Positions 23,116-34,440 of a DNA stretch of 64,000 bases are shown one piece after another. Below the pieces are notes generated by a model, which made no database searches, was not told the DNA's origin, and saw nothing but the letters and a program-made list of their open reading frames with translations. The translations under genes and the position numbers were made by a program. Source of the DNA: Siphonodentalium dalli (lineage: Eukaryota; Mollusca; Scaphopoda; Gadilida; Siphonodentaliidae); contig CP136067.1 in NCBI GenBank assembly GCA_032622095.1, positions 77,092,705-77,156,704 on the forward strand, read 5' to 3'. The stretch's first letter is position 1, and each line of letters opens with the position of its first letter.

Positions 23116-23555
23116 GTTTGCTCTAAATTTTAACATTCGTTTTATATTTTCCAAAGATATTATCAATCTATATATTGGACTAATGAGCTCTCCCAATAAC
23201 TCATTGCGGATACTTAAAAACCGGATATCGAACAGATTCGTTTTAAGGAGTTGAGATTTTGGGGTTCAAAAGAATGGTGACCGAATTAAGTCAAATGAAC
23301 TTATATCTTCTCAAATATCATATTTATATGGGGATGGGAATCGCGGCATTCATAGTGGGCTAGCAAAAACTGATACATAGCTCATTTCCTATCATTTTGG
23401 TTGAGTTATTAACATATAGGTGAAGAAAACGACGAGTAGGCCTACTCACTTCAACGCGACATACCTTGCTGCCATTCTCGAGCAATTTATGACTTAACTT
23501 CCCGGCCCTGAGTGACGTTGGGATGGGGAGAACCAGACACCAGAATTGCAACACA
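23116..23555. other. No gene seen
   Basis: Unassigned DNA with one 68-residue minus-strand frame of no recognisable kind. Confidence 0.4.
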
Positions 23556-23971
23556 TCCTCTCGCAAATACGCACATAATCGACCTATACAGTGAAATAGG
23601 TATACTGTTATTATTTGATTCTAAAATAGGAAGATAATGGAGCAGTGTCCGTTATTTCGTTTTATGGCGCGGGCCACAGTGAAAATATTGTTATTATTTG
23701 ATTCTGAAATAAGAAGATAATGGAGCAGTCTCCGTTATTTCGTTTTATGGCGCGGCCATAGTGAAAACACATGTTAAAGAGCTTACACCTGAAAAGGCCT
23801 GAGTTGGCTTATTTGTGTCATTGTGCGCACATTATTATGAGTCGATAAAGTGACTAAACGCTCTCATTTTCAGCATATTATCGACTCAAACTGAGGCTAT
23901 TATCAGCAGAATATCAACCGAAATCAAGGTAAATTATAAGCAGATAATGTGCGGATTTTTGGGAGAACAGG
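23556..23971. mobile_element. MITE family with GTTCTCCC/TCCTCGC ends, copy 3, with internal duplication
   Basis: The left end CCTCTCGCAAATACGCACAT mirrors the right end ATGTGCGGATTTTTGGGAG. It matches copies 2 and 4. About 80 bp (from TTATTATTTGATTCTAAAAT to GTGAAAATATTG) is duplicated in tandem at about 23608-23689 and 23690-23768, with a few mismatches between the copies. Confidence 0.75.
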
Positions 23972-24620
23972 CTGAGAATTGATAAAACCGTGTTTGTTAT
24001 GTCATTTACTCTTAAATTTATATTAGACATTTATATGATACGATGTGGTTTGGAAGATGCCAAAGTGGCACCCTCTGAGTTAGGTCGGGGTCGCGGCCCC
24101 AACAATTGATAAAAACCAAATTGCCAATACAAAATGTAAAATCATGGAAAATGTGTAAAATGTAAGTCAATTTAGTGAATCAGCACAACTTGAGCAGTCA
24201 GTAGTCAGTCATGATCTAATCTGGAAGAATGTGACAATCATCTACTATTGCCGAGAGTTCCAACCACATCAATTGTAAATTTAAAATTGAAGTGTGAATG
24301 ACATTGTTGCTCACTTTGAAAAAGAGGATAATGTCATACATTACAGTCAATGGGTCGAAAAGAAATCGGGATTATTTTTTTAATGATTAAGCAATACCAG
24401 AGGTCAACCCGAAGTATCAAATGAAGGTTATGATCAATTGGATGAAAAATGTTGACTAAAAGAGTCTTTATTTATCTGGGACTATTTCTTTACGCGAGCA
24501 ATCAATGCATAATTACGTGAAACATCATCGCAGTCCTTACAGGAGCCGATGTTTGTTTTCACGTCCCATTTGTTGATTTCAGTATGTTTTATCGAGGGTT
24601 TGAATGATGTTATAAATATA
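23972..24620. other. No gene seen
   Basis: Unassigned AT-rich DNA with no repeat partner found. Confidence 0.45.
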
Positions 24621-24780
24621 ATCTACAACTCGTCCCCAATTTATAGCGGAAGTTACAAAACTCCTTCAGTAAATTAGGTCTGTACCTCGCATAAGGCTCG
24701 GTCCAGACATAATTTACTGGACTCGTTTTATAAATTCCGCTATAAACTGGGGATGAGTTGTAGATCCTCTCTATATATAA
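24621..24780. mobile_element. Hairpin element, stem type 1 (CTACAACTCGTCCCC), constant flank ATCCTCTCTATAT
   Basis: The left arm TCTACAACTCGTCCCCAATT is inverted at 24744-24763. The arms extend about 60 bp through TTATAGCGGAA, AAAACTC.TTCAGTAAATT and GGTCTG to a loop at TCGCATAAGGCTC. Right of the stem come ATCCTCTCTATATATAATAA and TATGACAAC. A separated right arm of the same type lies at 63231-63310. Confidence 0.75.
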
Positions 24781-25332
24781 TAATTTATGACAACTTCTGA
24801 TATCATGACATGATTTAAGAATAGTTTAGGGTGAAGATGATCTAACAACAAGCGAGACGTCGCTTATGTTGAGTCATCTCCTCAGAAAAGAAGACAAACG
24901 TGTTAAGTATATATAAGAAGAGTGAAGAGCGTTCTCAATATATCGTGAGACACTAACATCACAATGGAATGATGCTTCTGCAATATAGAGACGACTTTCA
25001 AAACAAAACTATAATATGACTAGTATTAACGTTCACTGACTTTCTGTCCTTATTTATTTATTTACATTCAATCTATATAGTCAACATTCGATGCCTACAT
25101 GTACAATTGAATCTGGTCTGCGGATATTATTCTATATTATATCATATTATATTTTATCACATAATTTGGCCATAAAATCAGTTTCATAATTATCGGTAAT
25201 AGACACGTTTAATATCAGCGCGTGCGATGACGTCACGGCGTTCTTCAAATAACTTGCGATCGCTGTAGTTTATGATTGTTGTTTTCGATGAATATTTCGC
25301 GTTGCTTCGAGTTTATTTGATCATGTGATAAA
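24781..25332. other. No gene seen
   Basis: AT-rich DNA, including a TATTATATCATATTATATTT-type stretch near 25130-25160. Confidence 0.45.
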
Positions 25333-25500
25333 AGGTATCTCACACTCGTCCTATTTTATACGTAATTTATCAACCTCGTCCTCTAAATTCAATTTGAGCC
25401 TCGGTAAACCTCGGCTCAAATCGAATTTAGTGAACTCGGTTGATAAATTCCGTATAAAATAGAAACTCATGTGAGATCCTCTATATATATATTATATATA
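25333..25500. mobile_element. Hairpin element, stem type 2 (ATCTCACACTCGTCC), constant flank ATCCTCTATATAT
   Basis: The left arm ATCTCACACTCGTCCTATTT (25337 on) pairs with a right arm ending AAACTCATGTGAGAT at 25477. The inner arm carries ATTTATCAACC.CGT, CTAAATTC.ATTTGAGCC and a CTCGGTAAACCTCGG loop. The right arm runs directly into CCTCTATATATATATTA, as in stem type 1. Stem sequences of the two types are unrelated. Confidence 0.75.
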
Positions 25501-25544
25501 TATACTTATTATTTGACAATTACCGCCAGGTAGTGGATAATTTG

Positions 25545-25687
25545 TTATTTATTTAAGGGACTGCAGGAAGACGGTCAGTATTGGCCATGCAGTCCCTGTA
25601 CAATATCATCAATTTTGTATCTTTAGTTTAACTGTAATATGCTATGTTTATTGTACAAATAAAATCTATCTATCTATCTATCTATCA
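25545..25687 (+). mobile_element. LINE 3' UTR fragment with (TCTA)n tail
   Basis: The stem GGGACTGCA (25557-25565) / TGCAGTCCC (25588-25596) is followed by AATAAA and a (TCTA)n tail at about 25667-25686. The AATAAA-plus-tetramer ending parallels the ATCCT tail at 28725. No coding part is left, so the assignment rests on the 3' end alone. Confidence 0.6.
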
Positions 25688-27209
25688 AATAACCGGTTTA
25701 AGTATAGCATATACCCTGTCCTGTGTCGTCTCTCTGGCAGCTGATAAACTAGATGTTACACGTTAGTTCTATCTAATTCAACATGCCTTGTTTTCATGCC
25801 ATAATTAGATATACAAGTTATTTTATAATCTAAACTAAAATCCGAAGGTAAGCAATATGTGTTTTGTATTTCAATTGGAACTCTGAATTCAATATAAAGT
25901 AGTGAATAGTCATCAATGTTATTTAAGTATTTTCTTCAGTTGAGATGCAAACATTAATGCGTATGCCTATAATGTGTTTTCGTGTGTGGCGTGCGTCGCG
26001 GAGAATATTGATTGTATCAGTAATTCAGAAATGTTTCAAGGAGACATTCCTGTTTGTGAATAGCCACGGCTGTTAAAACCTTTCATGGGATCGAACTAGC
26101 ATGCCATAATGTTCAGAGAAAACAAGGTATGATCTGTATGAGATCCAGACAGCATGCCTTTGTGGTTGGCTCTAATGACGATAAATCGGCCATCAACCGG
26201 CAATGAGCAGATAATAAATTGGGTAACTCAAGTCCGATCTCGACTGGCCAATTACGAGAAGCGTATGTGTCGAAAGAAGCATGGCTGTATAGGTTGGTGG
26301 TCTCATACCAGTGAGGAGTTCTTGATTTTATGATTTCTAAATATACCTATGCAAGTGTTGTCTTTCAGAAAACATGGCCCATAGGACGACCATAAAAAAT
26401 CGTTTCTTTACATCCGCCTAGACTCGTCCCCTATTAGAGGAAAATAAAACCAGTTGCACTTTGATGAAAGAAGATAAGAGTTTTCATTCGCATAAAGTTC
26501 GTTTATTTAACAATTTTAATGGTTTCATAAAATTTAGTGGCCCGGGACCGGATTAATTGAAATCGTCCGTCCTTTTAACATATCGCGCGAAACCTCGCGA
26601 CTTTGGAGTTAGTGTTTTCGGAACCATTGTGACATCATATGCCTATGCATGCAATATTGCGTGGGGACCAGAGGCCGACAGGCATAAAGAAGTTTAATAC
26701 CTGTGAGGTTACATGGGGTTGCATGAGATATGTGTCAAACAGTATAGGTTATCGTATTTCATAAACGAAGGACTTTTCACTTGTTTTCAATTATTCTTCT
26801 GGACATGAAAGGCACTGGTATAGTTTGAAACCTCAAATGATAATGCTCACTTCTACCACGTTATGGTTCCAGCAACGCCGGGACATATATAATAGGGATG
26901 AAACAATAAAGAGTGTTCGTTGTTAAAACGTATAGTATTTTCTTGATGGTGATTTAAATAGTATACATAATGTTGAACATTCATTGTGCACGCACCATGT
27001 CAATACTTTCGATTGTTTTGTAATCTTATATATATATTGTGTTATAAGTACAATGAAAAGTAAATCGTGTTTCTTGGATAGGAATGTTTTAGTTACAATA
27101 TATACATGGATATCACAAACATCATAATTGCATATTGCTCGGTTATGACATAGTTATACCAGCCTGGCTTGTCTTCCTATCACTCCCTGGTGGCAAGTAT
27201 CGTCAATAC
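25688..27209. other. No gene seen
   Basis: Unassigned AT-rich DNA without recognisable frames or repeat copies. Confidence 0.45.
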
Positions 27210-27500
27210 TACGGATTTTTAAACAACTTCAAATGTAACTTTGTAACCTTTTTTTTTTATTTGTAACAAAAAACACGTCGTAATTTTTAAACGACTCAAA
27301 ATTGTAACTTTGTAACCTTTTTTTTAACAAGGGGGGAAGTGAAATATTTTCATTTTCTATTTGGAGTTCTTCCCCGGTTAGCAAATGTCGGATTTTTTTA
27401 AACGACTTCAAATGTAACTTTGTAACCCTTTAACAAGGACAGGTGAAATATTTTCATTTTTCTGGTTGGAGTCATTCTCTCACGGGAAGCAATATTGTGA
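27210..27500. repeat. Three diverged tandem repeats built on TGTAACTTTGTAACC
   Basis: TTTTTAAAC.ACTTCAAATG followed by TAACTTTGTAACC occurs near 27219, 27287 and 27395. The last two units also share AACAAGG, GTGAAATATTTTCATTTT and a GGAGT.TTC segment. The first unit is shorter. The minus-strand frames across it are repeat translations. Confidence 0.8.
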
Positions 27501-28724
27501 CAAAACACTTGTAAACCCGTAACCCTGTTGTAAATGCGTAATGTATATAATTTTCTTGCACCAAATCTGGACATATATATAACGTGCCCAATCCATACGG
27601 GCAAACTGTATTGTATCTATGAGTAGACACACCACTAGAACAGATGGTTTACACGGACACGGATTCGGTAGACCTTGAATTTCCCTTGCTATAATAATTG
27701 AAGCGTGTCTAGTCTAGTGAAGCGAAATCAGTAACGTAGTGCGGAGACGACATGACAAACTTGCAAATGCAATGTTGCCGACACGCAAAGACAAATGACG
27801 TTTAGACGTCGTAACTTGTTTTCATTAATAGCGCAGCGGCCAAACCGAAAAAAGAGCTATAGTTTTCGAGATACCCACGGTAGAACAATTTGAAACCAAA
27901 TTCTACTAAAGAAGAAACGTGTTTGGGGGATGGGTAGCTAACTTCCAGTTTCCCGCAAACCGTTCAAAATTTATGTTAACTTCTTTCTAAATATGCATGT
28001 CAGATAACTACTACAACGTATGGATTAAATATTTCGTCATTATTGCAATATCCGTTTGAATGATAATTTTTGAATAAAAATATTTCGGTTCCAAATAGCA
28101 TGAAAATCCAAATTAACCAACACTTTTTTCCCTACCTAGTAGAGATATGGTATGATGTAGTACTTTTAACACTAACACTGTTGGTAAATAAGTTAGGACT
28201 TGACCACAGCGCTCGCCGTACCAAAATCGTTAATTTCTGGGAAAAGTCACTGGTGGGTACCGTTCATCGTCAATTTGACCACCGAATCAGTTTTTTTCAC
28301 TATAATTTTCGTGAACAATATATATTTCTCCTTTTAAAAAATAGGTTTAAACTTGTTATATGGTGGGTAGGGGTACCCGACCACTTTTGGAGTTCGCCCG
28401 CTGCACTTAGCTAAAACAGGAAATTGATCTAATATGAAACAATTTATTTATAATATATGTTTATAAATAAATAAATACTTCAATTCATTGTCACATATCG
28501 TAAGTTGTGAGGTAGGAAACTTTCTTCTCATCGCGTTGGTCTGTCGTGATTCCGCGCTTTAAAACCACTGCCGGAAATCACTTGAATTTTTTATCGAAAA
28601 AGTGTAGTCGCCAAAAGTTTCATCTTCACAGTATATTGACTGGTCTCCGGACTATAAACCTCATCATCGCTCTGTTTTGGCTGTCGTTATTACAGAGGAG
28701 GGCACGTTACAGAGCGATAGCGTC
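27501..28724. other. No supported gene; patches shared with 9990-10230
   Basis: GGAGACGACATGACAAACTT near 27741 and TCGTAAGTTGTGAGGTAG near 28498 resemble 10010-10200. A 114-residue open frame at 28070-28414 (+) has no known domain. Probably a decayed repeat. Confidence 0.35.
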
Positions 28725-28760
28725 GTAGGATAGGATAGGATAGGATAATTTTATTTACAA
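28725..28760 (-). repeat. LINE terminal pentamer tail (ATCCT)n
   Basis: On the plus strand this is AGGATAGGATAGGATAGGAT followed by AATTTTATTTACA. On the element strand it reads AATAAAATT, then four ATCCT units. It marks the exact 3' end of the LINE. Confidence 0.9.
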
Positions 28761-29183
28761 TACACACACATGGAAAGTACAATTACAAATAAATATAATA
28801 TTAATAGACTATACATGAATATTGCTAGGGGTGATATAGTCATGGCTGACTGTCTTCCTATCACCCCTGGATGTGGTGACATATTATATGATGAAGATGG
28901 CCGATTTGATTTGATTGTTTTTAGGTTACGTTTATCGTGTGCAGACTGGGTTTTTAATATATAGGCGTTGTTGGGGCGATGGTACGAAAAGTGGTTCATA
29001 TGTATGGGCATGCACCTACTTGGTCGATATAATGAATGAATACTATGAATATACATGTGTGAGTGGAACCGAGTAGGAATAATGTGAGTGAGGTTTTGGG
29101 AATTTTTTTTAAATTACCATGCATACTAGAGTGAATTTTGTTTTGTATTGTTTGTTTGTTTTGTTTAGTTTGTTATCAGAAAA

Positions 29184-31502
29184 TTATGTATCGTTTGTGC
29201 AATCAGGGCATCTTCGGTTTTTGCATCGCACGCTCGCTGAATAGGTATTAATGATATCCGTTTTCAAACGTTTTCGGAACACATGTCTTGATTGTTTAGA
29301 GGTATATTTACTTTCTAGGGAATTCCACATAAAGGGGAATGAATGGTATGGGAGAACTTTAGAAAAAGAGATGGTCCTGATTTTTTTTTGTAATATAGGA
29401 TTAGGTTGTCGTCTATTTGGTTCTGCTCTCTTGTCATACATACCAGAAAAAGACACCGGTAAGCGATCGTAGTACCAATCATGCATGAAAATGGATGCAT
29501 GTAATTTATGTAAATCATCTATTTTTAAAATGTTTTCTTGTTTGAAAGAGGATCGGTGTGACTTCTATATTTTTTGTCACATATAATTCTGATGGCTCGT
29601 TTTTGTAATAAATATAGTTTCTTCACTGCCGATACATGTCCCCATATTTGGATGCCATAAACTAAGTGGCTTTGAATTAGGGCGAAGTATAATGTTTTGA
29701 GAGCCTTGCTCGGGAGAATATGTTTAACTTTATTAATGCAATAAATTGCATGTGACATTTTTGAGCATACAATAGAAATGTGTTTATTAAAGGTCAGGTT
29801 TTCATCTATATGGATACCTAAAATTTTGGCAGACGATTCGTTCCGCTTGTTCCCTATCCGTCGAAGTTCGGCTCCATTGAGATATATTTTAATTGTATTC
29901 CATTTTTTGTCATTGTTTTGTGTTTGCAAGAGCATATAATTGCTTTTGTTAGCATTGATGGCTAGTTTGTTGCAGCAACACCAGTCAGATAGATTTCTTA
30001 ATTCGTTATTGACATAACTTTGGATTAACGCTTCATTTTGTCCACTGGCCATAAGGGTTGTATCGTCGGCATATGATAAGAGATCCATAGTAGTTGCATT
30101 TGACATATCGTTCACGTAGAGGAGAAAAAGTATGGGCCCGAGTAAGGATCCCTGAGGAACACCACATGATGTTTTTAGGAGATTTGACTTGCTTCCATTG
30201 AATTCTACGTATTGTCGTCTCTCATTGAGATAGCTTCGAAACCAGTTGTTTGCCATGCCTCTAATTCCATAATGTTCAATTTTTGTAAGTAAGATTTCGT
30301 GGTTTATTGTGTCAAAAGCTTTGGACAGATCAAGAAAAAGGGCTACGATGGAATCTTTCGTGGGCTTGTCGTTATTTTTCACAACATGATCCAGTAGATG
30401 AATGATGGGATGAAAAGTTGAATGGTTTGGGCGAAATCCGTACTGATGTTTAAATAAGATGTCCGATTCATTAAGAAAATCAACTAAACGTTTTTTGCAT
30501 GAGTTTTTCGAGTAGTTTAGAAAATGCGGGAAGAATGCTTATTGGACGATAGTTGTTTATATCCCCCTTGTCACTATTTTTCGGTATTGGTACAACTTTA
30601 GCTATTTTCATTTTGTTGGGAACATGACCTTGTTTGAACGACAAGTTGAATATATGCTTTAATGCTGGTGCTACAGAAAATATGGTTTCCTTCATCAGTT
30701 TTGTAGATATTCCATTGAAGTCACTGCTGTTTTTTCCATTCATTGAGTAGCAAGTTAAAATAACCTCTTGGATTGTGGTGGGCGTAATATTTAGCTCGTT
30801 GCTTTGTCTATTCGTTAAATAATGGAGGAAGTTTACATATGTGTGATTTTCAATAAGTTCTGTCGTTTTTTGACCTATATTGGAAAAATAGTCATTAAAT
30901 TTTTCAGCGATAGTGTCAGGATATATAAACTGTATGTTGTTATCATGTAGAACATTCGGGTAGCCACCCGTATTTTTGTCTCGTTTTATTGCACCTTTGA
31001 GGGTCTTCCATGTTTCTTTTAAACTATACTTATTCTTTTCTAATATCTCACAGTAATACATGCTTCTACTTTTCTGGATAAGTTTGTTATATAGTTGTCG
31101 ATATTTGAGGTAGGAATTCGTATGGATGGAGGAAGGCGAGCTTAGTTTACGGGTATATAGTTCTTGTTTCTTAAGTGAAGATCTTATTAATCCGGTGGTC
31201 ATCCATGGTTCGCGTTTGATGAATGTTTTGGGTATGTTTCGGGTAATGGGCGGAAAAGCTACGTTGTATGCTGTCAAATAGATATCCAAAAAGTTTTCGT
31301 ATGCTTGATCTGCATTATTACAATCACAAACCGAATGGAAACTACACGATTTAAGAGTATCGTTGAATTTATTAATATTTTCTTGGGAAAAGTTTCGTCG
31401 GGGAGTGCGTCTGGTTTCATGTGGGGTTTTTAATCGGCTATGTCCGTTATGACCTTCGGTGTCAGTGAGAAATATATACCCCAAAGTGATCTGACAAATC
31501 AC
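29184..31502 (-). pseudogene. LINE reverse transcriptase, two frameshifts
   Basis: In order on the minus strand: linker; fingers block KIAKVVPIPKNSDKGDINNY; RPISILPAFSKLLEKL; a frameshift in an A-run at about 30485; YGFRPNHSTF; LDLSKAFDTINHEILL; GVPQGSLLGPILFLLYVND; the catalytic box LLSYADDTTL; AKILGIHIDENLTF; HLVYGIQIWGH; and a second frameshift near 29545. It then reads on to TGA at 29184 through FMWNSLESKYTS and FRKRLKTDIINTYS. YADD and the PQGS box assign it to the CR1/L2/Jockey group; I cannot name the family. All catalytic residues are present, but the shifts break the protein. Confidence 0.9.
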
Positions 31503-32113
31503 ATGTAACTATACCAGAGCAGTGCTCGTTTCGAAGATTATTTGTGTATATATGATCGATAAGGGTCGCTGAGTGATCGGTCATTCTTGCCGGTTTTGTT
31601 ATCATGGGCACGAATCCTCGTGTGAATACATTGTTTAAAAAGTCGTTTGTTTTATTGTGCGCATCGAAATTTAGTAGATCGATATTGAAATCACCGATTA
31701 TATAAGTCTTATGATTTTTGAATTTAAATTCTATGGGATGATAACCGGAGAGTTTAAAGTCCGATGCTTGGTGTATTTTAAATGTTTCGGTTAGCGCTAT
31801 TATATCAAGATTGTTGTCATTGATTTTCATGTCACATAAAAGATTTTGTAAATTTTCAAAATTTGCATTGATGCTTCTGCAGTTAAGACCAAACATTGAC
31901 AGTTTATTCTTCTTATTGAGAATATCTTTTGCTTGTAAAGTTGAGAAGTAACGGCAATTGTTTTTTTTTATCAAAAATGGACAAAGTTGGTTCTTCGTCT
32001 TCCTCTAGGCTAGCCCATTTGGCGGCAAGATCGAAATTAGGCGCTTCCCTAATCTCACTCAGTGTTACGTTATTTGTGGCCATCATGTGGTTTAATGATA
32101 TTTGTAATAACAT
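31462..32113 (-). pseudogene. LINE endonuclease domain, internally deleted and frameshifted
   Basis: An acidic N-terminal stretch (MATNNVTLSEIREAP..) shifts frame in a run of eight A (minus strand, about 31965) into the APE-type endonuclease. Its motifs are GLNCRSIN (Asn), IIALTET (Glu), YIIGDFNIDLL, HSATLIDHIYTN and LSDHFGVYIS (catalytic Asp/His). Between LSGYHPIEFK and the GDFNID block, the usual 70-80 residues with the YRPP motif are missing, so this deletion removes part of the fold. The frame shifts again near 31470 into the linker before the RT. The enzyme would have nicked the target DNA to prime reverse transcription. Confidence 0.85.
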
Positions 32114-32150
32114 TTGTGCCCTTGTTCAGATCGGTTACCATATACCAGTG

Positions 32151-33191
32151 GTTTGAGTTCGGTCTGCACACGACTTTGCACCTGCACATGTAAACAGTTT
32201 TATACATTGTAAGATGCATATATGTTTTCATAGTAATTGTTTTTCACATATTCGAGAGCCAGGGACTGGTCTACACGGTATACTGTAAATTATGTATGAC
32301 GTCACAAGTAAGCAGGCACGCCGGTTACAGATAATCGACCCGATCTTGACGCCGACCTGGTCGTTATTAGACTAATCTTACATATTATGCCTATAGTCTG
32401 GATCTATGAAATTCTTATAAAGGCTATTATTGCTGAAAAATGTATATCTCCTAACTGGTGTAGTTTTAGTCAGGTCTTTTAATCAACCGTATCATCGTAC
32501 GTCATTACGTATGGACAACCCGCGAAACTATAAACCCGTAATTATCGGCTCGTCCATTGTGCATCAGTTAAGTTAAACTGCATGTTGCCCCGAAATGAGC
32601 AGGGTTTTCGGCTAGAACCTATGTACTCTAAACTCCTTGACACTTTTTATGTGATTCCGTCACGACCAGAGCTGGAATAATATTCAGGAACTACAGCATC
32701 GAAAAGTCAATACCACCATCGTATTTTGTTTGTATCCTGTTTCTAAATACGTTAAATATTTATCTGTGGCTGAACACGTCGAATAAATGACATAGAAAAT
32801 GAAACATCCCCCAAAAATGGTGATTCCGTCACGGTGGAATTCATGATAGATGTATGATTCATGGGAGTGCCGACATATAAGAATGGAGTAAATCTGTGAA
32901 TTCCTCTCCACCCTGCACCCTCGATCTCTGACTACAACGGAAATCACTTTGACAACATTAATTTACTTTATTACACTCATATGCGCGATTTCCATTGAAA
33001 ACGCTGTTATTAATTAAAAATGGTAGTGTAACTAGTGAATTATGTCATTTCCCGTGACGGCATTGACGTTACATCGCTTACTGATCTAGACTGACTTTTC
33101 GATGGTTGATCTTTCTCCACATCGGGATTTTCATGCATTAATTCTGTGTGTTTTATCATATTTGGCGAACCAAATTGATGCAGAAGTGTAA
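32151..33191. other. No gene seen
   Basis: AT-rich DNA. GATTCCGTCACG occurs twice (about 32653 and 32821) and CCGTGACGGCATTGACG once near 33052. I could not join them into an element. Confidence 0.4.
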
Positions 33192-33362
33192 TAAATAGAG
33201 TAATCAATTAGTGAGAATTACTTTAAATAATTCACTCGAGGCGAGAGACGTTTGTGTGAGAAACGCGTGCGCTAACGCGCACTCGCTTCTTACCGACGTC
33301 TCTCACCCCTCGTGAATTATTTAACGTAATTCTCGGAACCAATTGATTACTCTCTATTTAAA
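33192..33362. mobile_element. Foldback element, about 80-bp arms, ends AAATAGAGTAATCAATT
   Basis: The left arm AAATAGAGTAATCAATT, GAGAATTAC, TAAATAATTCAC, GGCGAGAGACGT is inverted on the right as ACGTCTCTCACCCC, GTGAATTATTTAACGTAATT, AATTGATTACTCTCTATTT. The short loop is G/C-rich (ACGCGTGCGCTAACGCGC). The arms differ by small indels. No constant ATCCTCTATAT flank, so I keep it apart from the other hairpins. Confidence 0.8.
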
Positions 33363-33888
33363 TAACACCATTAGAATCAGCATACTACGTATACGAGGAA
33401 ACCTTTAATTATATACAGTATAAATTCGGAGGAAATTGACGTTTTATCTATTTTGGTGACTCTCCCCGACATCACACTGGCCCAGATAGCGCAATTTTGG
33501 CACCATTTAATAACATTGCATCCCGGTATCATTGAGATGATATGCACACACACTTATAAGTATATTAAACCTCGAAAACAAATTATGGTCTCTAATTCGT
33601 CAATACATGAGATGAGATCCAGTTGAGCAGTCCCGAACACATGTATTTCGAATCGGTGCTCTATAGTCAATCTGAAGCACAACACATATACGCAAAGGCC
33701 ATCTGTCGATCATTGCAACAAACGGTAGAAAAAGCTTCACACTTCTTAGTAAAACAATTTATAACCTGGGATCTGAGCGTTTATGAGATTCTATCCGAAT
33801 AAAGTAAGACCACGTAATATATCACCGCAGTCAAGATCGAAGGAAGGTACACGCGTGGGCACAGCGGAGTTTTATCAACTATAAAAGA
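33363..33888. other. No gene seen
   Basis: Unassigned DNA between the foldback and the long inverted repeat arm. Confidence 0.45.
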
Positions 33889-34440
33889 GTCATGGCAACA
33901 ATATCGCTGGGTGGGTGTGGAGTTCACACCCTTGAGCATTTCCTAGAATCCAAGATGGCGTCCAACATGGCCGACGTGTTACAAAATATGAACTATGTCA
34001 GCAAATGTACACATTATTTGGATGTTATTACAGTGTACTACATTTTACAGGAAATAGCAAGATGGCTGCCAAAATGGTGACCTGAATTGGAAAATATATA
34101 CATTTTCACTCATATCTTCTACACCCGTTTCTACTGTTCGGAACTTGTGGTAAATTCTGGTTTGTTTTCCTATAATTCATGTCTTACGATTACTTGGGCA
34201 GTGAAATCTGTTCATTTGTTTTCAGCTACTTCCAGTCCCCCAAATTTTTTTTTAAAGAACGTAGTATGATATTTCATCGAAAATTCACTTTCGGTTTCTA
34301 GCCACATTTTAATGTGAAATCAACAGAGCTGAAGGAGTTAAGCCAGGGGAAGTATTACCGACTCATTATGGTCTGACATGGTTACTATGGTTTATGATGG
34401 CAGTCAAAATGGCGGCAACTTTTGTAGAAAATTTTATAAT
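33889..34440 (+). repeat. Arm 1 of a long inverted repeat (ATGGC-rich element)
   Basis: It has GGGTGTGGAGTTCACACCCTT, CAAGATGGCGTCCAACATGG, AAGATGGCTGCCAAAATGG, a CATATCTTCTACACCCG segment, ATTCACTTTCGG and, at the end, GGTTACTATGGTTTATGATGG plus CAGTCAAAATGGC. Inverted equivalents of each lie in order at 36957-37555. It could be one end of a 3.7-kb transposon or one of two inverted insertions. Confidence 0.65.

Larger units (their letters stand above)
28725..32150 (-). mobile_element. CR1/L2/Jockey-group LINE, near-complete but inactive
   Basis: Read on the minus strand the element has an N-terminal segment (to about 32113), an endonuclease (about 31965-31470), a reverse transcriptase (about 31470-29184), a 430-bp 3' UTR, AATAAA and a tail of four ATCCT pentamers at 28727-28747. 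The 5' boundary is uncertain, somewhere around 32113-32160. At least four frameshifts and one deletion inside the endonuclease show that it is dead. About 3.4 kb is a reasonable size for this group after a small internal deletion. Confidence 0.85.

Noticed and set aside
28070-28414. 114-residue open frame
   Set aside because: Lies in DNA with patches of an old repeat, no domain, and poor composition for a protein.
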